Assembly: GCF_051172195.1 (NCBI RefSeq)
Contig: NZ_JBPJAQ010000003.1
Location: 124,001 to 188,000, forward strand
Length of the DNA: 64,000 nucleotides
Direction of reading: 5' to 3'
From: Paludibaculum fermentans_A
GTDB taxonomy: Bacteria; Acidobacteriota; Terriglobia; Bryobacterales; Bryobacteraceae
Part shown: positions 43,953-52,431 of the stretch, in pieces
Layout: each line of letters begins with the position of its first letter
Numbering within the stretch: the stretch's first letter is position 1
Position numbers and translations under genes: made by a program
Notes under the pieces: model-generated
The model's database searches: none
What the model saw: only the letters and a program-made list of their open reading frames with translations
What the model was told of the DNA's origin: nothing

Positions 43953-44818
43953 CATGGTGGCAGCAACTCCCATTCCTGCTGGCGCCGTTGCTGGTAACGG
44001 GGCAGGACGCACGGTGGCTGCCCCTCTCTGTGTACTCAGACCGGCCGCTCGAGTTGAAGGCTTCCGACGTGCGCGTGTCGTGCGGACGCCAGACGGTGTC
44101 CGGCGCGAAGCTCAAAGCGGGCGGAGGCGCAATCTCGGTCGGAATCGTGGTGCAGGGCAGCAAGGCGATGCAGGAGAACACGGGCCATGCGCAACTGGCG
44201 CTGCGCAGATTTTTGCAGCATGCCCGGGCGGGCGACGAGTTCTTCACAGTGAACAGCCTGGATGCGCCCATTCTGGGCGCCGGTTTCACCTCGGAAGTAA
44301 ACGCGCTGGTGTCGAGCATCTCAGTTCCTCCAGGCAAGCGGCATTCGCACTTGTTGGACGGCATCACGTTCGCTTTGGACTACCTGGGGCATGCCCGAAA
44401 CACCAATCGGGCACTGATAGTGATTCTCGCCAATGACGATGTGGCCAGCGTGATCAAACCCAAGGAACTGGCGGCGCGCCTGCTATCCGCCCACATTCCT
44501 GTTTACGTGGTCAACCTGTGCCCGCGATTTGCAGACGATCAGGTGCCGGTGGCATTTGAGCTGCAAAAACTGGCCCAGGAGAGCGGTGGCGATTCGTGGG
44601 ACGTTTCGTCTTTCGCGAAGCTAGGGGATGCACTGGCTCGGGTTGACGTGCGTCCCCAATACCGCCTATGGCTCTCCGCCGCGGATTCCGCGGCCTGCGC
44701 GCATGAGCAGCGCCTGAAAGTGGACTGGACGCCCGGGGTGGCGCACGGCGGCGTGAATCTTCGGTATCAGAGGCAGTGGCCGAACGGTTTGGGCATGCAA
44801 CCGTCTCGTCAGAGATAG
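43949..44818 (+). CDS. VWFA-related secreted protein at the end of the efflux operon
   Basis: 289 residues, short signal peptide (MTWWQQLPFLLAPLLVTGQ). The body resembles the acidobacterial VWFA-related domain: VGIVVQGSKAMQENTGHAQLALRRFLQHARAGDEFFTVNSLD, LLDGITFALDYLGHARNTNRALIVILANDDVAS, and a SAHIPVYVVNLCPRF strand. The metal-binding DxSxS motif is replaced by VQGSKAM, so MIDAS metal binding is probably lost. It starts within the tolC-like stop (ATGA), so it is part of the operon, unusual company for an RND pump. Function unknown. Confidence 0.78.
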   Translation: MTWWQQLPFLLAPLLVTGQDARWLPLSVYSDRPLELKASDVRVSCGRQTVSGAKLKAGGGAISVGIVVQGSKAMQENTGHAQLALRRFLQHARAGDEFFTVNSLDAPILGAGFTSEVNALVSSISVPPGKRHSHLLDGITFALDYLGHARNTNRALIVILANDDVASVIKPKELAARLLSAHIPVYVVNLCPRFADDQVPVAFELQKLAQESGGDSWDVSSFAKLGDALARVDVRPQYRLWLSAADSAACAHEQRLKVDWTPGVAHGGVNLRYQRQWPNGLGMQPSRQR

Positions 44819-44991
44819 GCCGCACCTGCCCGGCGGGAATCGCCGCACAATCACAACTCCTCCGACCAGAGCCCGGCATAGCCTTGACGATATACTGACA
44901 GCTTCCGGGCTTTCAGATGAGCGGCTCCGGATTAGTGAGGACCGCGCGGGCTCCACAGGCGTCCGCCGGTCGAAGAAAAAGAGGAGTTCGC

Positions 44992-46140
44992 ATGAGATTG
45001 CGTACGATGCCGGTGTTCCTGGCGTTTCTCGCCATGGGATTTGCCGACGCCGTGGGGCCCTTTGTCAGCCTCGCCAAGAATGAATTCCAGTTGAGCAACA
45101 GTGTGGCCTCACTGATTCCCTTCGTGGGATTCAGCATGTTCGGCCTGTTGTCGGTCCCCGTGGGCTTGCTCCAGGACAAGAAGGGTAAGAAGTTTGTCCT
45201 GATGATGGGCTTGCTGGTGGCGCTGATGGGCCTGCTGAATGCCAGCATCGGCCTGGGCTCGTTCGCCCAATTCCTGGTGACGGTGATGCTGGTGGGCGCC
45301 GGAGCGGCCATCCTGCAGGTGGCGGGCAATCCGATCATGCGCGATGTTTCCGAGGAAGGGAAATACGCACGGAATCTTTCGCTGGGCCAATTTATCAAAG
45401 CGATTGGATCGCTATCCGGCCCCATGATTCCGGTGATTGCGGCGAAATACTTCGGGGCCGACTGGAAGGTGATCTTCCTTGTCTACACGGGCGCACTGAT
45501 CCTGACGATTTTGGCCATCGCTCCGATGAAGGTGCAGGAGCACAAGGCAGAGCACAAGGCGGCTACGCTTGCATCGTGCATGGCGCTGCTGAAGAACGGC
45601 TATGCGCTGGCCATGGTGGGGGCGATCTTTGTGTATGTGGGCGCCGAGGTGAGTGTCAGCGCGGGTATCCCGCTGTTCCTGAAGGAACGGTTTGGCCTCG
45701 AGATCGCAAAGGTGGGGCTGTTGGGCACGGGGCTGTTCTTCACCGCGTTGACGGTGGGCCGCTTCTCCGGTGGCGTAATCCTGAACTGGATGTCGCCGCG
45801 CAAGTTCTTCCTGGTCACCTGCGGCGTCTCGATTCTGGGCTTGCTCGGGCTGTTCGTGCCGGACCAGAATATTGCCGTGGCCAGTTTCTTCCTCACCGGG
45901 ATTGGATTTGCGAATATCTTCCCGCTGGTGTTTGCGATTGCGGTCGAGTCGATGCCGAACCACGTGAATGAGCTATCGGGCCTGATGGTAACGGCGATTG
46001 TCGGCGCGGCGTTCGTCCCACCGTTGACCGGCCTGGTGGCCGACGGCAGCACCGTACAGCTGAGCTTCCTGGTTCCGCTGGCCTGCGTGTTGTATATCAC
46101 CTGGACCGCGCTGATGAACCTGAAGACCGCAAAGGCGTAA
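44992..46140 (+). CDS. MFS sugar transporter (FucP/FHS-like)
   Basis: A 382-residue, 12-segment major facilitator permease: MPVFLAFLAMGFADAVGPFVSLAKNEFQLSNSVASLIPFVGFSMFGLLSVPVGLLQDKKGKKFVL has the FHS-family pattern, including the loop 2-3 RxGRK-like motif as QDKKGKK. LVGAGAAILQVAGNPIM also matches FucP-like transporters. GAGG at 9 bases before ATG 44992 supports the start rather than 44917. It lies 6 bases before a ROK kinase gene, so uptake and phosphorylation of one sugar are probably coupled. Confidence 0.9.
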   Translation: MRLRTMPVFLAFLAMGFADAVGPFVSLAKNEFQLSNSVASLIPFVGFSMFGLLSVPVGLLQDKKGKKFVLMMGLLVALMGLLNASIGLGSFAQFLVTVMLVGAGAAILQVAGNPIMRDVSEEGKYARNLSLGQFIKAIGSLSGPMIPVIAAKYFGADWKVIFLVYTGALILTILAIAPMKVQEHKAEHKAATLASCMALLKNGYALAMVGAIFVYVGAEVSVSAGIPLFLKERFGLEIAKVGLLGTGLFFTALTVGRFSGGVILNWMSPRKFFLVTCGVSILGLLGLFVPDQNIAVASFFLTGIGFANIFPLVFAIAVESMPNHVNELSGLMVTAIVGAAFVPPLTGLVADGSTVQLSFLVPLACVLYITWTALMNLKTAKA

Positions 46141-46146
46141 TTTCCC

Positions 46147-47244
46147 ATGTCCAATCCTTCGAACGATAGCCGCGTTGTCATGACGCTGGATGCCGGCGGC
46201 ACGAACTTTGTCTTCTCCGCCATGCGGGCGAATCAACCGGTGGTGGAGAGCTTCTCTCTGCCGTCGCGCGCCGATGATCTGGAACTCTCCCTGAATACCC
46301 TGGTGGAGGGCTTTAAGCGGGTGCAGGCGGCCGCGCCCGCACCACCCGTGGCCATCAGCTTCGCCTTTCCAGCGCCGGCCGACTATTTCAACGGCATTAT
46401 TGTCGGACCCCGGAATCTGCCTGCGTACAAGAACGTGGCCCTGGGCCCGATGCTGGAAGACACTTTCAGCCTGCCTACCTTCATCAATAACGATGGCGAC
46501 CTGTTTGCGTATGGCGAGGCCACCAGCGGCTTCCTGCCTTATGTCAACGGTCTGCTGGAACAGGCCGGCAGCCCCAAGCGGTTTCGCAACCTGCTGGGCG
46601 TCACGCTGGGTACGGGCTTCGGCGGGGGCATCGTCCGCGACGGTCAACTCTTCACTGGTGACAACTCCGTGGCCGGCGAGGTGTGGCTGCTGCGGCACAA
46701 GCTGGAGCGGGACACCAACGCCGAGGAAGGTGCGGCGATTCGCGCCGTGCGGAGGGTCTACGCGGAACGTTCCGGCATCGGCTTCGCGGAGGCTCCGGAG
46801 CCCAAAGTGATCTATGAGATTGCGGAAGGCACCGTCGAAGGCAATCGCGAAGCGGCACAGGCGGCCTTCCGGCGGATGGGCGAGGTGGCCGGGGATGCGA
46901 TTTCAGAAGCGATCACTCTGATGGATGCGCTGGTTGTGGTGGGCGGCGGCATCGCCGGGGCGCACCGGCAGTTCCTGCCCGCGATTGTCGACGAGATGAA
47001 CGGGACATACCTGTCGCCGCAGGGCGAGCGGTTCCGCCGGCTGATCCCGCGCGCTTTCAACCTGGAAGACGAGGCGCAGCGGGCAGAATTCCTGCGCGGA
47101 GAGACAAAGGAACTCAGTGTGCCTCACAGCAAGCGCACGGTGCGTTTCGACGGGCTGCAACGCACCGGCGTTGGCCTATCACGGCTGGGCACGAGCCAGG
47201 CGACCGCGATCGGCGCGTACTCGTTCGCGCTCAGCCGCCTGTAA
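46147..47244 (+). CDS. ROK family sugar kinase
   Basis: 365 residues with the ATP-binding phosphate-1 motif TLDAGGTNFVFSAM, the substrate and catalytic region FINNDGDLFAYGE (catalytic Asp), GVTLGTGFGGGIVRDGQL, and the adenosine-motif-like ALVVVGGGIAGAH. The zinc motif CxCGxxGCxE found in many ROK kinases is absent; the equivalent stretch is GNSVAGEVWLLRHKLERDTNAEEG. It probably phosphorylates a hexose imported by the MFS permease encoded 6 bases upstream. It converges with the next gene, leaving a 7-base gap. Confidence 0.9.
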   Translation: MSNPSNDSRVVMTLDAGGTNFVFSAMRANQPVVESFSLPSRADDLELSLNTLVEGFKRVQAAAPAPPVAISFAFPAPADYFNGIIVGPRNLPAYKNVALGPMLEDTFSLPTFINNDGDLFAYGEATSGFLPYVNGLLEQAGSPKRFRNLLGVTLGTGFGGGIVRDGQLFTGDNSVAGEVWLLRHKLERDTNAEEGAAIRAVRRVYAERSGIGFAEAPEPKVIYEIAEGTVEGNREAAQAAFRRMGEVAGDAISEAITLMDALVVVGGGIAGAHRQFLPAIVDEMNGTYLSPQGERFRRLIPRAFNLEDEAQRAEFLRGETKELSVPHSKRTVRFDGLQRTGVGLSRLGTSQATAIGAYSFALSRL

Positions 47245-47251
47245 ACCGCTC

Positions 47252-48487
47252 TTACTTCTGTTGCGGAGCTGCCTTGGCGATCTCCACGGCGAAGGTGTAG
47301 GTGGGACCGAACATGTTCGACCGGAACACCACCCACTTCTCGTCGGGCGTGAAGCTGACGTTTGGTTCCAGCCGGTATTGGTGTTTCGACATGTTCACGA
47401 GCTTTTCTGCGCGCAAGACGCCCGGCTGGACGAACGACCTGTCGTCGGTGCCGCGATTCTCCAGCAGTTCCGCGCGGAAGAGATAGATCCATTGGCCGTC
47501 CGGCGCTTTGGCGACCTGGCCAGGATCGCCGCCATCGCCGCAGAAGAGTTTGCCGTCCCGTGTGACGTTGAAGTGGATGGACCACTCGTTGCGTTGCAGG
47601 TGATACCAGGTGCGGCGGCCGGTCTGCACTTCGAATCCGGCGAGCCAGAAGTCCTCGCCGCGCGGCGTCTGCAGATCGTACCAGATCACTTTGCCGTCGG
47701 GGCTCCAGAACTCGTGCCCGAAGATCTCCATGGCCATGGTGCGGGTATGGATCTTGGTGAGCTGCGTGCCGTCGGTGCGGATGGTCCAGATGCGGTCGAC
47801 TTTGTGCCAGGGACCCTCGTGGCAGAACATCAGCAGCGAGGGGTCGGTGGGTGAAAACTCCAGATGGTTCAACCAATCGGTAGCGCGGTGGAGGACGCGG
47901 GTGGTGCCGTTACGCGTATCGATCAGGAACAGGGCCATGGGCAGGCGCGCCGCCAGCCGCTGCTCCATCATTTCGCCCTTATTCCTGGGCTGATCCAATT
48001 GCTGGGGCTGGGCGGGACGGTTGGGATTGTAGTCCGCGCCCTGGCCTTCAATGTAAGTGCCGGCGAGTAGGGTCTCATCCGCGTTCACGGTTGTGACCGA
48101 CCCGCGCGGCGGGAGTTTGGCGATCTCAGTGGTCGCGCCGCTGTCGACATCGGTGGAGAAGACTGCCCCGTCTTTTGTGTAGTAGACCTTCTGCGATTTG
48201 CGGCCTGTGACGATGACGCGCACGCGGCCCTGCACAACGGCCTTGGCCGAACGGGTCGCGAGATCCAGGGCCGAGATGCCTTCCGGCGTCGTGTAGATCA
48301 GCTTCCTGCCATCGGCGGTATAGCCGTTCTGATTGAAGTACAGGCTGGCGCTATCCGGCTCGCCGGTCAACCGTACGACGCGATGCCCGGTGTCTTTATC
48401 GATCCAGTCGCGTGGCGGTTCCGAGGCAGCCGGAGGCTGGGCCGCCGCGCAGGCGGCCAGAAGCACGAGCGGTAGCAGGCGCGACAT
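47252..48487 (-). CDS. Oligogalacturonate-lyase-like beta-propeller protein
   Basis: 411 residues with a signal peptide (SRLLPLVLLAACAAAQPP). The body matches the PL22 oligogalacturonate-lyase family: TGHRVVRLTGEPDSASLYFNQNGYTADGRKLIYTT, LLMFCHEGPWHKVDRIWTI, EIFGHEFWSPDGKVIWYDLQTPRGEDFWLAG and EWSIHFNVTRDGKLFCGDG, with the histidines used for metal binding in that family. It would cleave short pectin oligosaccharides by beta-elimination; secretion rather than a cytoplasmic location is a variation. It is 20 bases downstream of the TolB-like gene on the same strand, probably one transcript. Confidence 0.82.
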   Translation of the reverse strand: MSRLLPLVLLAACAAAQPPAASEPPRDWIDKDTGHRVVRLTGEPDSASLYFNQNGYTADGRKLIYTTPEGISALDLATRSAKAVVQGRVRVIVTGRKSQKVYYTKDGAVFSTDVDSGATTEIAKLPPRGSVTTVNADETLLAGTYIEGQGADYNPNRPAQPQQLDQPRNKGEMMEQRLAARLPMALFLIDTRNGTTRVLHRATDWLNHLEFSPTDPSLLMFCHEGPWHKVDRIWTIRTDGTQLTKIHTRTMAMEIFGHEFWSPDGKVIWYDLQTPRGEDFWLAGFEVQTGRRTWYHLQRNEWSIHFNVTRDGKLFCGDGGDPGQVAKAPDGQWIYLFRAELLENRGTDDRSFVQPGVLRAEKLVNMSKHQYRLEPNVSFTPDEKWVVFRSNMFGPTYTFAVEIAKAAPQQK

Positions 48488-48507
48488 GACCAGGGTTGCC
48501 TTTCCTG

Positions 48508-50064
48508 CTACTGGGCGGGCGGTGCGATGGGCTCGTACTGCACGAAGGCGAAGCGCTTGGAGTCGGGCGACCAGGAGTTCACGTTGATGGTGCCCTGGCC
48601 GCCGAAGAACTCGAGCAGCTTGTCGAACTTCGCCGGTTTGAGTTTCTTGCCTGGCGCCTTCATGACGCGCAGGACGACGCCCTTCATGCGGTCGTTGTGT
48701 CCGGCGGTGCCTTTGGGGAAAGAGAAAACGAGCATCTTCTTACCGTCCGGCGAGAAGTGAGGGAACCAATCCTCGCCCTCATCTTTGGTGACCTGTTCGG
48801 CCTTAACATCGTCCGGGCCGCCGCCGTTGGCGGGAATCCGCCAAATGTCCCAATTGCCTGACCGGTTGGTATTGAAATAGATCCACTGCCCGTCGGGAGA
48901 GTACTCCGGACCGTCGTCATAGTTGCCCTTGGAGGTGAGCCGCTCCTCCGGTCCACCTTCGGCCGCTACGCGAAACAGTGCAAACTTGCCGTCGCGCTGG
49001 CCGGCAAAGACGAGCCATTTCGCGTCGGGCGACCAGCCATGGAAGTAGCTGGGCGATGCGGGTGTCAGCAACTTCGCGCCTGTTCCGTCGGATTGTGCCG
49101 TGTAGACCTGCGACTGGCGGGAAGCAGTGCTGGAAGCCGAGAAGGCCAGGAGTTTGCCGTCCTTGGAGAGGTCGTGATCGTTGTTGCAGCGGTAGCCGCC
49201 GGGGCCCAGTTCGATCTTCTCCAGCTTTGGTTCGCCCGTGACGCCCAGAGGCAACCGGTAGAGGTTGCCGCCCGTATTGACGAGCAGGAACTTGCCGTCG
49301 CGCGACCAGTTAGGCGCTTCCATGATGCCGTCCATCTGGTAGATGACTTCCGTGCTGCGCTTCTTGAGGTCATAGATGGTGACCTTGCTGCGGAAGGCGG
49401 GCGGTCGCGGCACCTGCTCGATGCGGACGTTGGAGAAGACCGCGGTTTCGAGGACATTCGCGTCATGGGAGCAGACGCCGAGGCCGACGTAGACGGGATC
49501 AGTCAGCGACAGGGTAACCGGGCCGCCAGGCGTCAGGTCAGCTCCTGGATTTCCGGCGGCGATGGTGAAGCGGTTGCCCCTGCGCTCGAGGCGGATGCGT
49601 ACAGGGCCAGTGACCGTCGAGCGAGCCTCCTGAGTAGCGGCGCCCGCGGTGGGGCGGTATTGGAGAGAGGTGAGCCCGTCGCCATGCAAGGCCACGTCGG
49701 CGTAGGCGGAGCCAGCCGTGAGGTCCTGCCGGACCATGAGTACGGCCTTGCGGTGGGCCACCGCTCCAGTGCCGATGAAACGGACATCGGCGGTCATGTT
49801 GAAGTCGCCCGGCATGCGCTTCCAGGCGAACTGGAAGGCGTCTTCAACGGCCCAGATATTGGCGCCGCCGCCGGTGATGCGGTACTCCCCGCTGGCGGAG
49901 TCGAAGACGGCGCTGCCCTTCACTGGGGTGATACCGATATCGGCGCTCGACTCGAGTTGGCCCAGAGGAGAGGCGGCGGGTTGCGCGTGGGCGAATCCGG
50001 CGGCCAGAAATGTGGCGGCCAGTGCGGCGACGCCGGAATGGAAACGGTTCATCCTGATTTGCAT
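48508..50064 (-). CDS. TolB-like PD40 beta-propeller protein
   Basis: 518 residues with a signal peptide (NRFHSGVAALAATFLAAGFAHAQ). The first half (about 35-240) resembles a concanavalin-like sugar-binding or DUF1349 domain (AFQFAWKRMPGDFNMTADVRFIGTGAVAHRKAVLMVRQDL). The second half carries repeated PD40/WD40-like blades (NWSRDGKFLLVNTGGNLYRLPL, DLSKDGKLLAFSASSTASRQSQVYTAQSDGTG, EYSPDGQWIYFNTNRSGNWDIWRIPANGG, HFSPDGKKMLVFSF). GGAG upstream of ATG 50064 sets the start. It is probably a periplasmic carbohydrate-binding or sensing protein cotranscribed with the oligogalacturonate-lyase-like gene. Confidence 0.85.
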   Translation of the reverse strand: MQIRMNRFHSGVAALAATFLAAGFAHAQPAASPLGQLESSADIGITPVKGSAVFDSASGEYRITGGGANIWAVEDAFQFAWKRMPGDFNMTADVRFIGTGAVAHRKAVLMVRQDLTAGSAYADVALHGDGLTSLQYRPTAGAATQEARSTVTGPVRIRLERRGNRFTIAAGNPGADLTPGGPVTLSLTDPVYVGLGVCSHDANVLETAVFSNVRIEQVPRPPAFRSKVTIYDLKKRSTEVIYQMDGIMEAPNWSRDGKFLLVNTGGNLYRLPLGVTGEPKLEKIELGPGGYRCNNDHDLSKDGKLLAFSASSTASRQSQVYTAQSDGTGAKLLTPASPSYFHGWSPDAKWLVFAGQRDGKFALFRVAAEGGPEERLTSKGNYDDGPEYSPDGQWIYFNTNRSGNWDIWRIPANGGGPDDVKAEQVTKDEGEDWFPHFSPDGKKMLVFSFPKGTAGHNDRMKGVVLRVMKAPGKKLKPAKFDKLLEFFGGQGTINVNSWSPDSKRFAFVQYEPIAPPAQ

Positions 50065-50224
50065 AGCTGGGCTCCTGGTGCCGGCTCGCTCGCCCCAGGC
50101 GATCCGCCGGTCGTGGGACGCCCCGAACTTATCATGGATCGGGTCTCTTCTGCCAGCTTGCGATTGCGATGCATGCTGCATAGCATGGATAGCGGTTGCC
50201 GGAATCCCGGTGCAAGGAGGAGCT

Positions 50225-51286
50225 ATGAGAGTCACTGTCCTGAAATGCGCCCTGCTGGCGCCGGTCGCGGCCAGCCTGCTGTTCGGCCAGGTGGAGAGTG
50301 CGCCGCTGAAGGGATCGGTTCAACGGATCAAGGTCCATGGCGTTGGCCTGGAGAAGAACCTGGAGGGTGATTCGCCCGATCGCGATGTCTCCATCTATCT
50401 GCCTCCGAGTTACAAGAAGGAGACGAAGCGCCGATATCCGGTGCTGTATCTGCTGCACGGCTTCACGGACAGTGATGAGCTCTGGTTCGGTTTCAAGAAG
50501 CATTGGATTTCCGTGCCGCCCATCGTCGACAAGGCCATGGCCGCGGGTGAGGCGAAGGAAATGATCATCGTGATGCCCAACGCCTTCACGGCGTATCAGG
50601 GCAGCATGTACTCCAGCTCTGTCACAACAGGCGATTGGGAAGGGTATGTGGCGCGCGAACTCGTCGCTTATATCGACCAGCACTACCGCACGATGCCGCG
50701 CGCGGAAAGCCGCGGACTGGCCGGACATTCCATGGGCGGTTATGGTGCGATGCGGATCGGCATGAAAAACCCGGAAGTATTCTCGAGCATCTATCTGCTC
50801 AGCCCGTGCTGCATGAGTACGCGTTTCAGCAGCAGGACGCAGCCTGGACCAGTTCCGGCGGAATCAGTGAAAAGCGCGGCCGATGTGGAGAAGGCCGATT
50901 TTGGAACTAAGGCTATGCTGGCATCGGCGGCTGCCTGGTCGCCCAATCCCGCCAATCCGCCGCTGTTCCTGGATCTGCCTTCGAAAGGTGGAGAGCCACA
51001 ACCGGAGGTGTTGGCGCGGTGGGCGGCGAACGCTCCGCTGTCCATGCTGGACCAGTACATCCCGAACATCCGGAAACTGCATGCCATTGCGTTTGACGCG
51101 GGCGATGAAGATCGTATGATCGCCGGCACCAACGTGGTGCTGGATCGCATGTTGACGGCCTACGGGGTGACGCATACCTATGAGTTGTACAAGGGAAACC
51201 ACATCAACCACATCGCCGAGCGGATCGACAAAAAGGTGCTGCCGTTCTTCTCGTCGAACCTTGTGTTTGCCGGGACGAAGCGGTGA
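50225..51286 (+). CDS. Secreted esterase D-type alpha/beta hydrolase
   Basis: 353 residues with signal peptide (RVTVLKCALLAPVAASLLFGQ). The alpha/beta hydrolase fold is seen in RDVSIYLPPSYKKETKRRYPVLYLLHGFTDSDELWF and the nucleophile elbow GHSMGGYGAMRIGMKNPEVF. The acid is in AFDAGDEDRM and the histidine in YKGNHINHI. It is similar to carbohydrate esterase family 1/feruloyl or acetyl esterases. AAGGAGG just before ATG 50225 is a strong ribosome-binding site. It is divergent from the TolB-like gene and fits a polysaccharide-degrading cluster. Confidence 0.88.
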   Translation: MRVTVLKCALLAPVAASLLFGQVESAPLKGSVQRIKVHGVGLEKNLEGDSPDRDVSIYLPPSYKKETKRRYPVLYLLHGFTDSDELWFGFKKHWISVPPIVDKAMAAGEAKEMIIVMPNAFTAYQGSMYSSSVTTGDWEGYVARELVAYIDQHYRTMPRAESRGLAGHSMGGYGAMRIGMKNPEVFSSIYLLSPCCMSTRFSSRTQPGPVPAESVKSAADVEKADFGTKAMLASAAAWSPNPANPPLFLDLPSKGGEPQPEVLARWAANAPLSMLDQYIPNIRKLHAIAFDAGDEDRMIAGTNVVLDRMLTAYGVTHTYELYKGNHINHIAERIDKKVLPFFSSNLVFAGTKR

Positions 51287-51384
51287 GCGGTGTGGTAGTT
51301 GAGGTGGAATCGCAGCTTGGTGCGTAATCAGGCGGGGTAAGCGGGCGGCTCCGCAAGTGGGGCCGCCCGCGGTGGACAAGTCGA

Positions 51385-52320
51385 CTAACGGCTGGGCACG
51401 GCAACAGTAATGTTGCGGAACTTCAGGCCGCCGGTGTGATCGCCCTGAATGTAGAACGGCCCGGGTTCGCCCTCATTCGCGTCAAGCGCGCCGCCGGTGA
51501 TTCCCTCAATCTCCTGATGATCGATGGTGGTGACTCCATTGCGAACGATGGTCACTGTGCGCCCGACAAGGGTTACATCGAACGTATCCCAGGCACCGGG
51601 TGTGCGAGGCAGTTCCGTCTTGGGGGCAATGCGGCCGTAGATGGAGCCGATGCGGCGTTCCACGGGATTCGCACTTAGCGGTTCGGATTCGATCTGGACT
51701 TCATAGCGGCCGCGGAGATAGAAGCCGCTGTTGGCGTGATCGGGGCAATTGACCTCGAAGTGCAGCTTCAGGTCGTCGAACTTGCGCACTGACTTCAGGT
51801 TGGCGCCATGGGCTTCGTTGACCAGCAGGCCATCCTTGACGGTCCAGTGGCTGGCCGACGGATCGCCCATCGGCTCCCAGCCGTCGAGGCTCTTGCCGTT
51901 GAAGAGCGGCTCGGGCTTGCTCCAGTTCTTGGGTTCGGCGCGTTTCAACTCCGGCGCACGCACGCCGGCCAGCGGGGTGCTGGCGTCGCCACGTTTCTGC
52001 ACGCCCGTCAGTTTGTCGCCGGCGGCATCGAGTTCCCACAGGACGGCGGGCCGATTGGCCGCGGCGGCTGAGATTGTGGCGCTCAGGTGGGCGCCCTCCG
52101 CCTTGAACTCCTTCACCTGATAGACGTTTCCGCCGGTGGGTTGATACCAGACGTCCAGCTTGCCATCCTTCTCGGTTACGCCCAGCCAGGCGGCACGTGA
52201 ACCACCCGGGGTGGTCATATTGAAATCCCAACGGCCCACCAGGGGGCTCTTGCCTTTCTGGCCGAATGCGGGCACTAGAAGGGACGCGAAGAGGGCAAAT
52301 CCAGCGGCGATCTTATACAT
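51385..52320 (-). CDS. DUF1080 (3-keto-disaccharide hydrolase-like) secreted protein
   Basis: 311 residues, signal peptide MYKIAAGFALFASLLVPAFGQ. A small N-terminal domain (about 25-115) precedes the DUF1080 jelly roll: LFNGKSLDGWEPMGDPSASHWTVKDGLLVNEAHGANLKSVRKFDDLKLHFEVNCPDHANSGFYLRGRYEVQI, and GRTVTIVRNGVTTIDHQEIEG at the end. Members are secreted glycan-active or glycan-binding proteins. It is divergent from the Oar-like TonB receptor gene, sharing a short intergenic region with a palindrome. Confidence 0.9.
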   Translation of the reverse strand: MYKIAAGFALFASLLVPAFGQKGKSPLVGRWDFNMTTPGGSRAAWLGVTEKDGKLDVWYQPTGGNVYQVKEFKAEGAHLSATISAAAANRPAVLWELDAAGDKLTGVQKRGDASTPLAGVRAPELKRAEPKNWSKPEPLFNGKSLDGWEPMGDPSASHWTVKDGLLVNEAHGANLKSVRKFDDLKLHFEVNCPDHANSGFYLRGRYEVQIESEPLSANPVERRIGSIYGRIAPKTELPRTPGAWDTFDVTLVGRTVTIVRNGVTTIDHQEIEGITGGALDANEGEPGPFYIQGDHTGGLKFRNITVAVPSR

Positions 52321-52409
52321 GGTCGAAGTGTATTACAAAGCGGGCCGAGGCGGCCCGGGATTGCCCGGAAGATGTGCACGGCCGCAGGGGTGGGCGCCGA
52401 TAGTGGATT

Positions 52410-52425
52410 GTAATGTTAATATTAC
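52410..52425. promoter_or_regulatory. 16-bp AT-rich palindrome, candidate operator
   Basis: GTAATGTTAATATTAC is palindromic at 7 of 8 pairs, in an otherwise G+C-rich intergenic region between the divergent DUF1080 and TonB receptor genes. It lies 7 bases before the GTG of the receptor gene and 90 bases before the DUF1080 ATG. Such a site could bind a dimeric regulator controlling one or both genes. Confidence 0.45.
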
Positions 52426-52431
52426 TATGTC

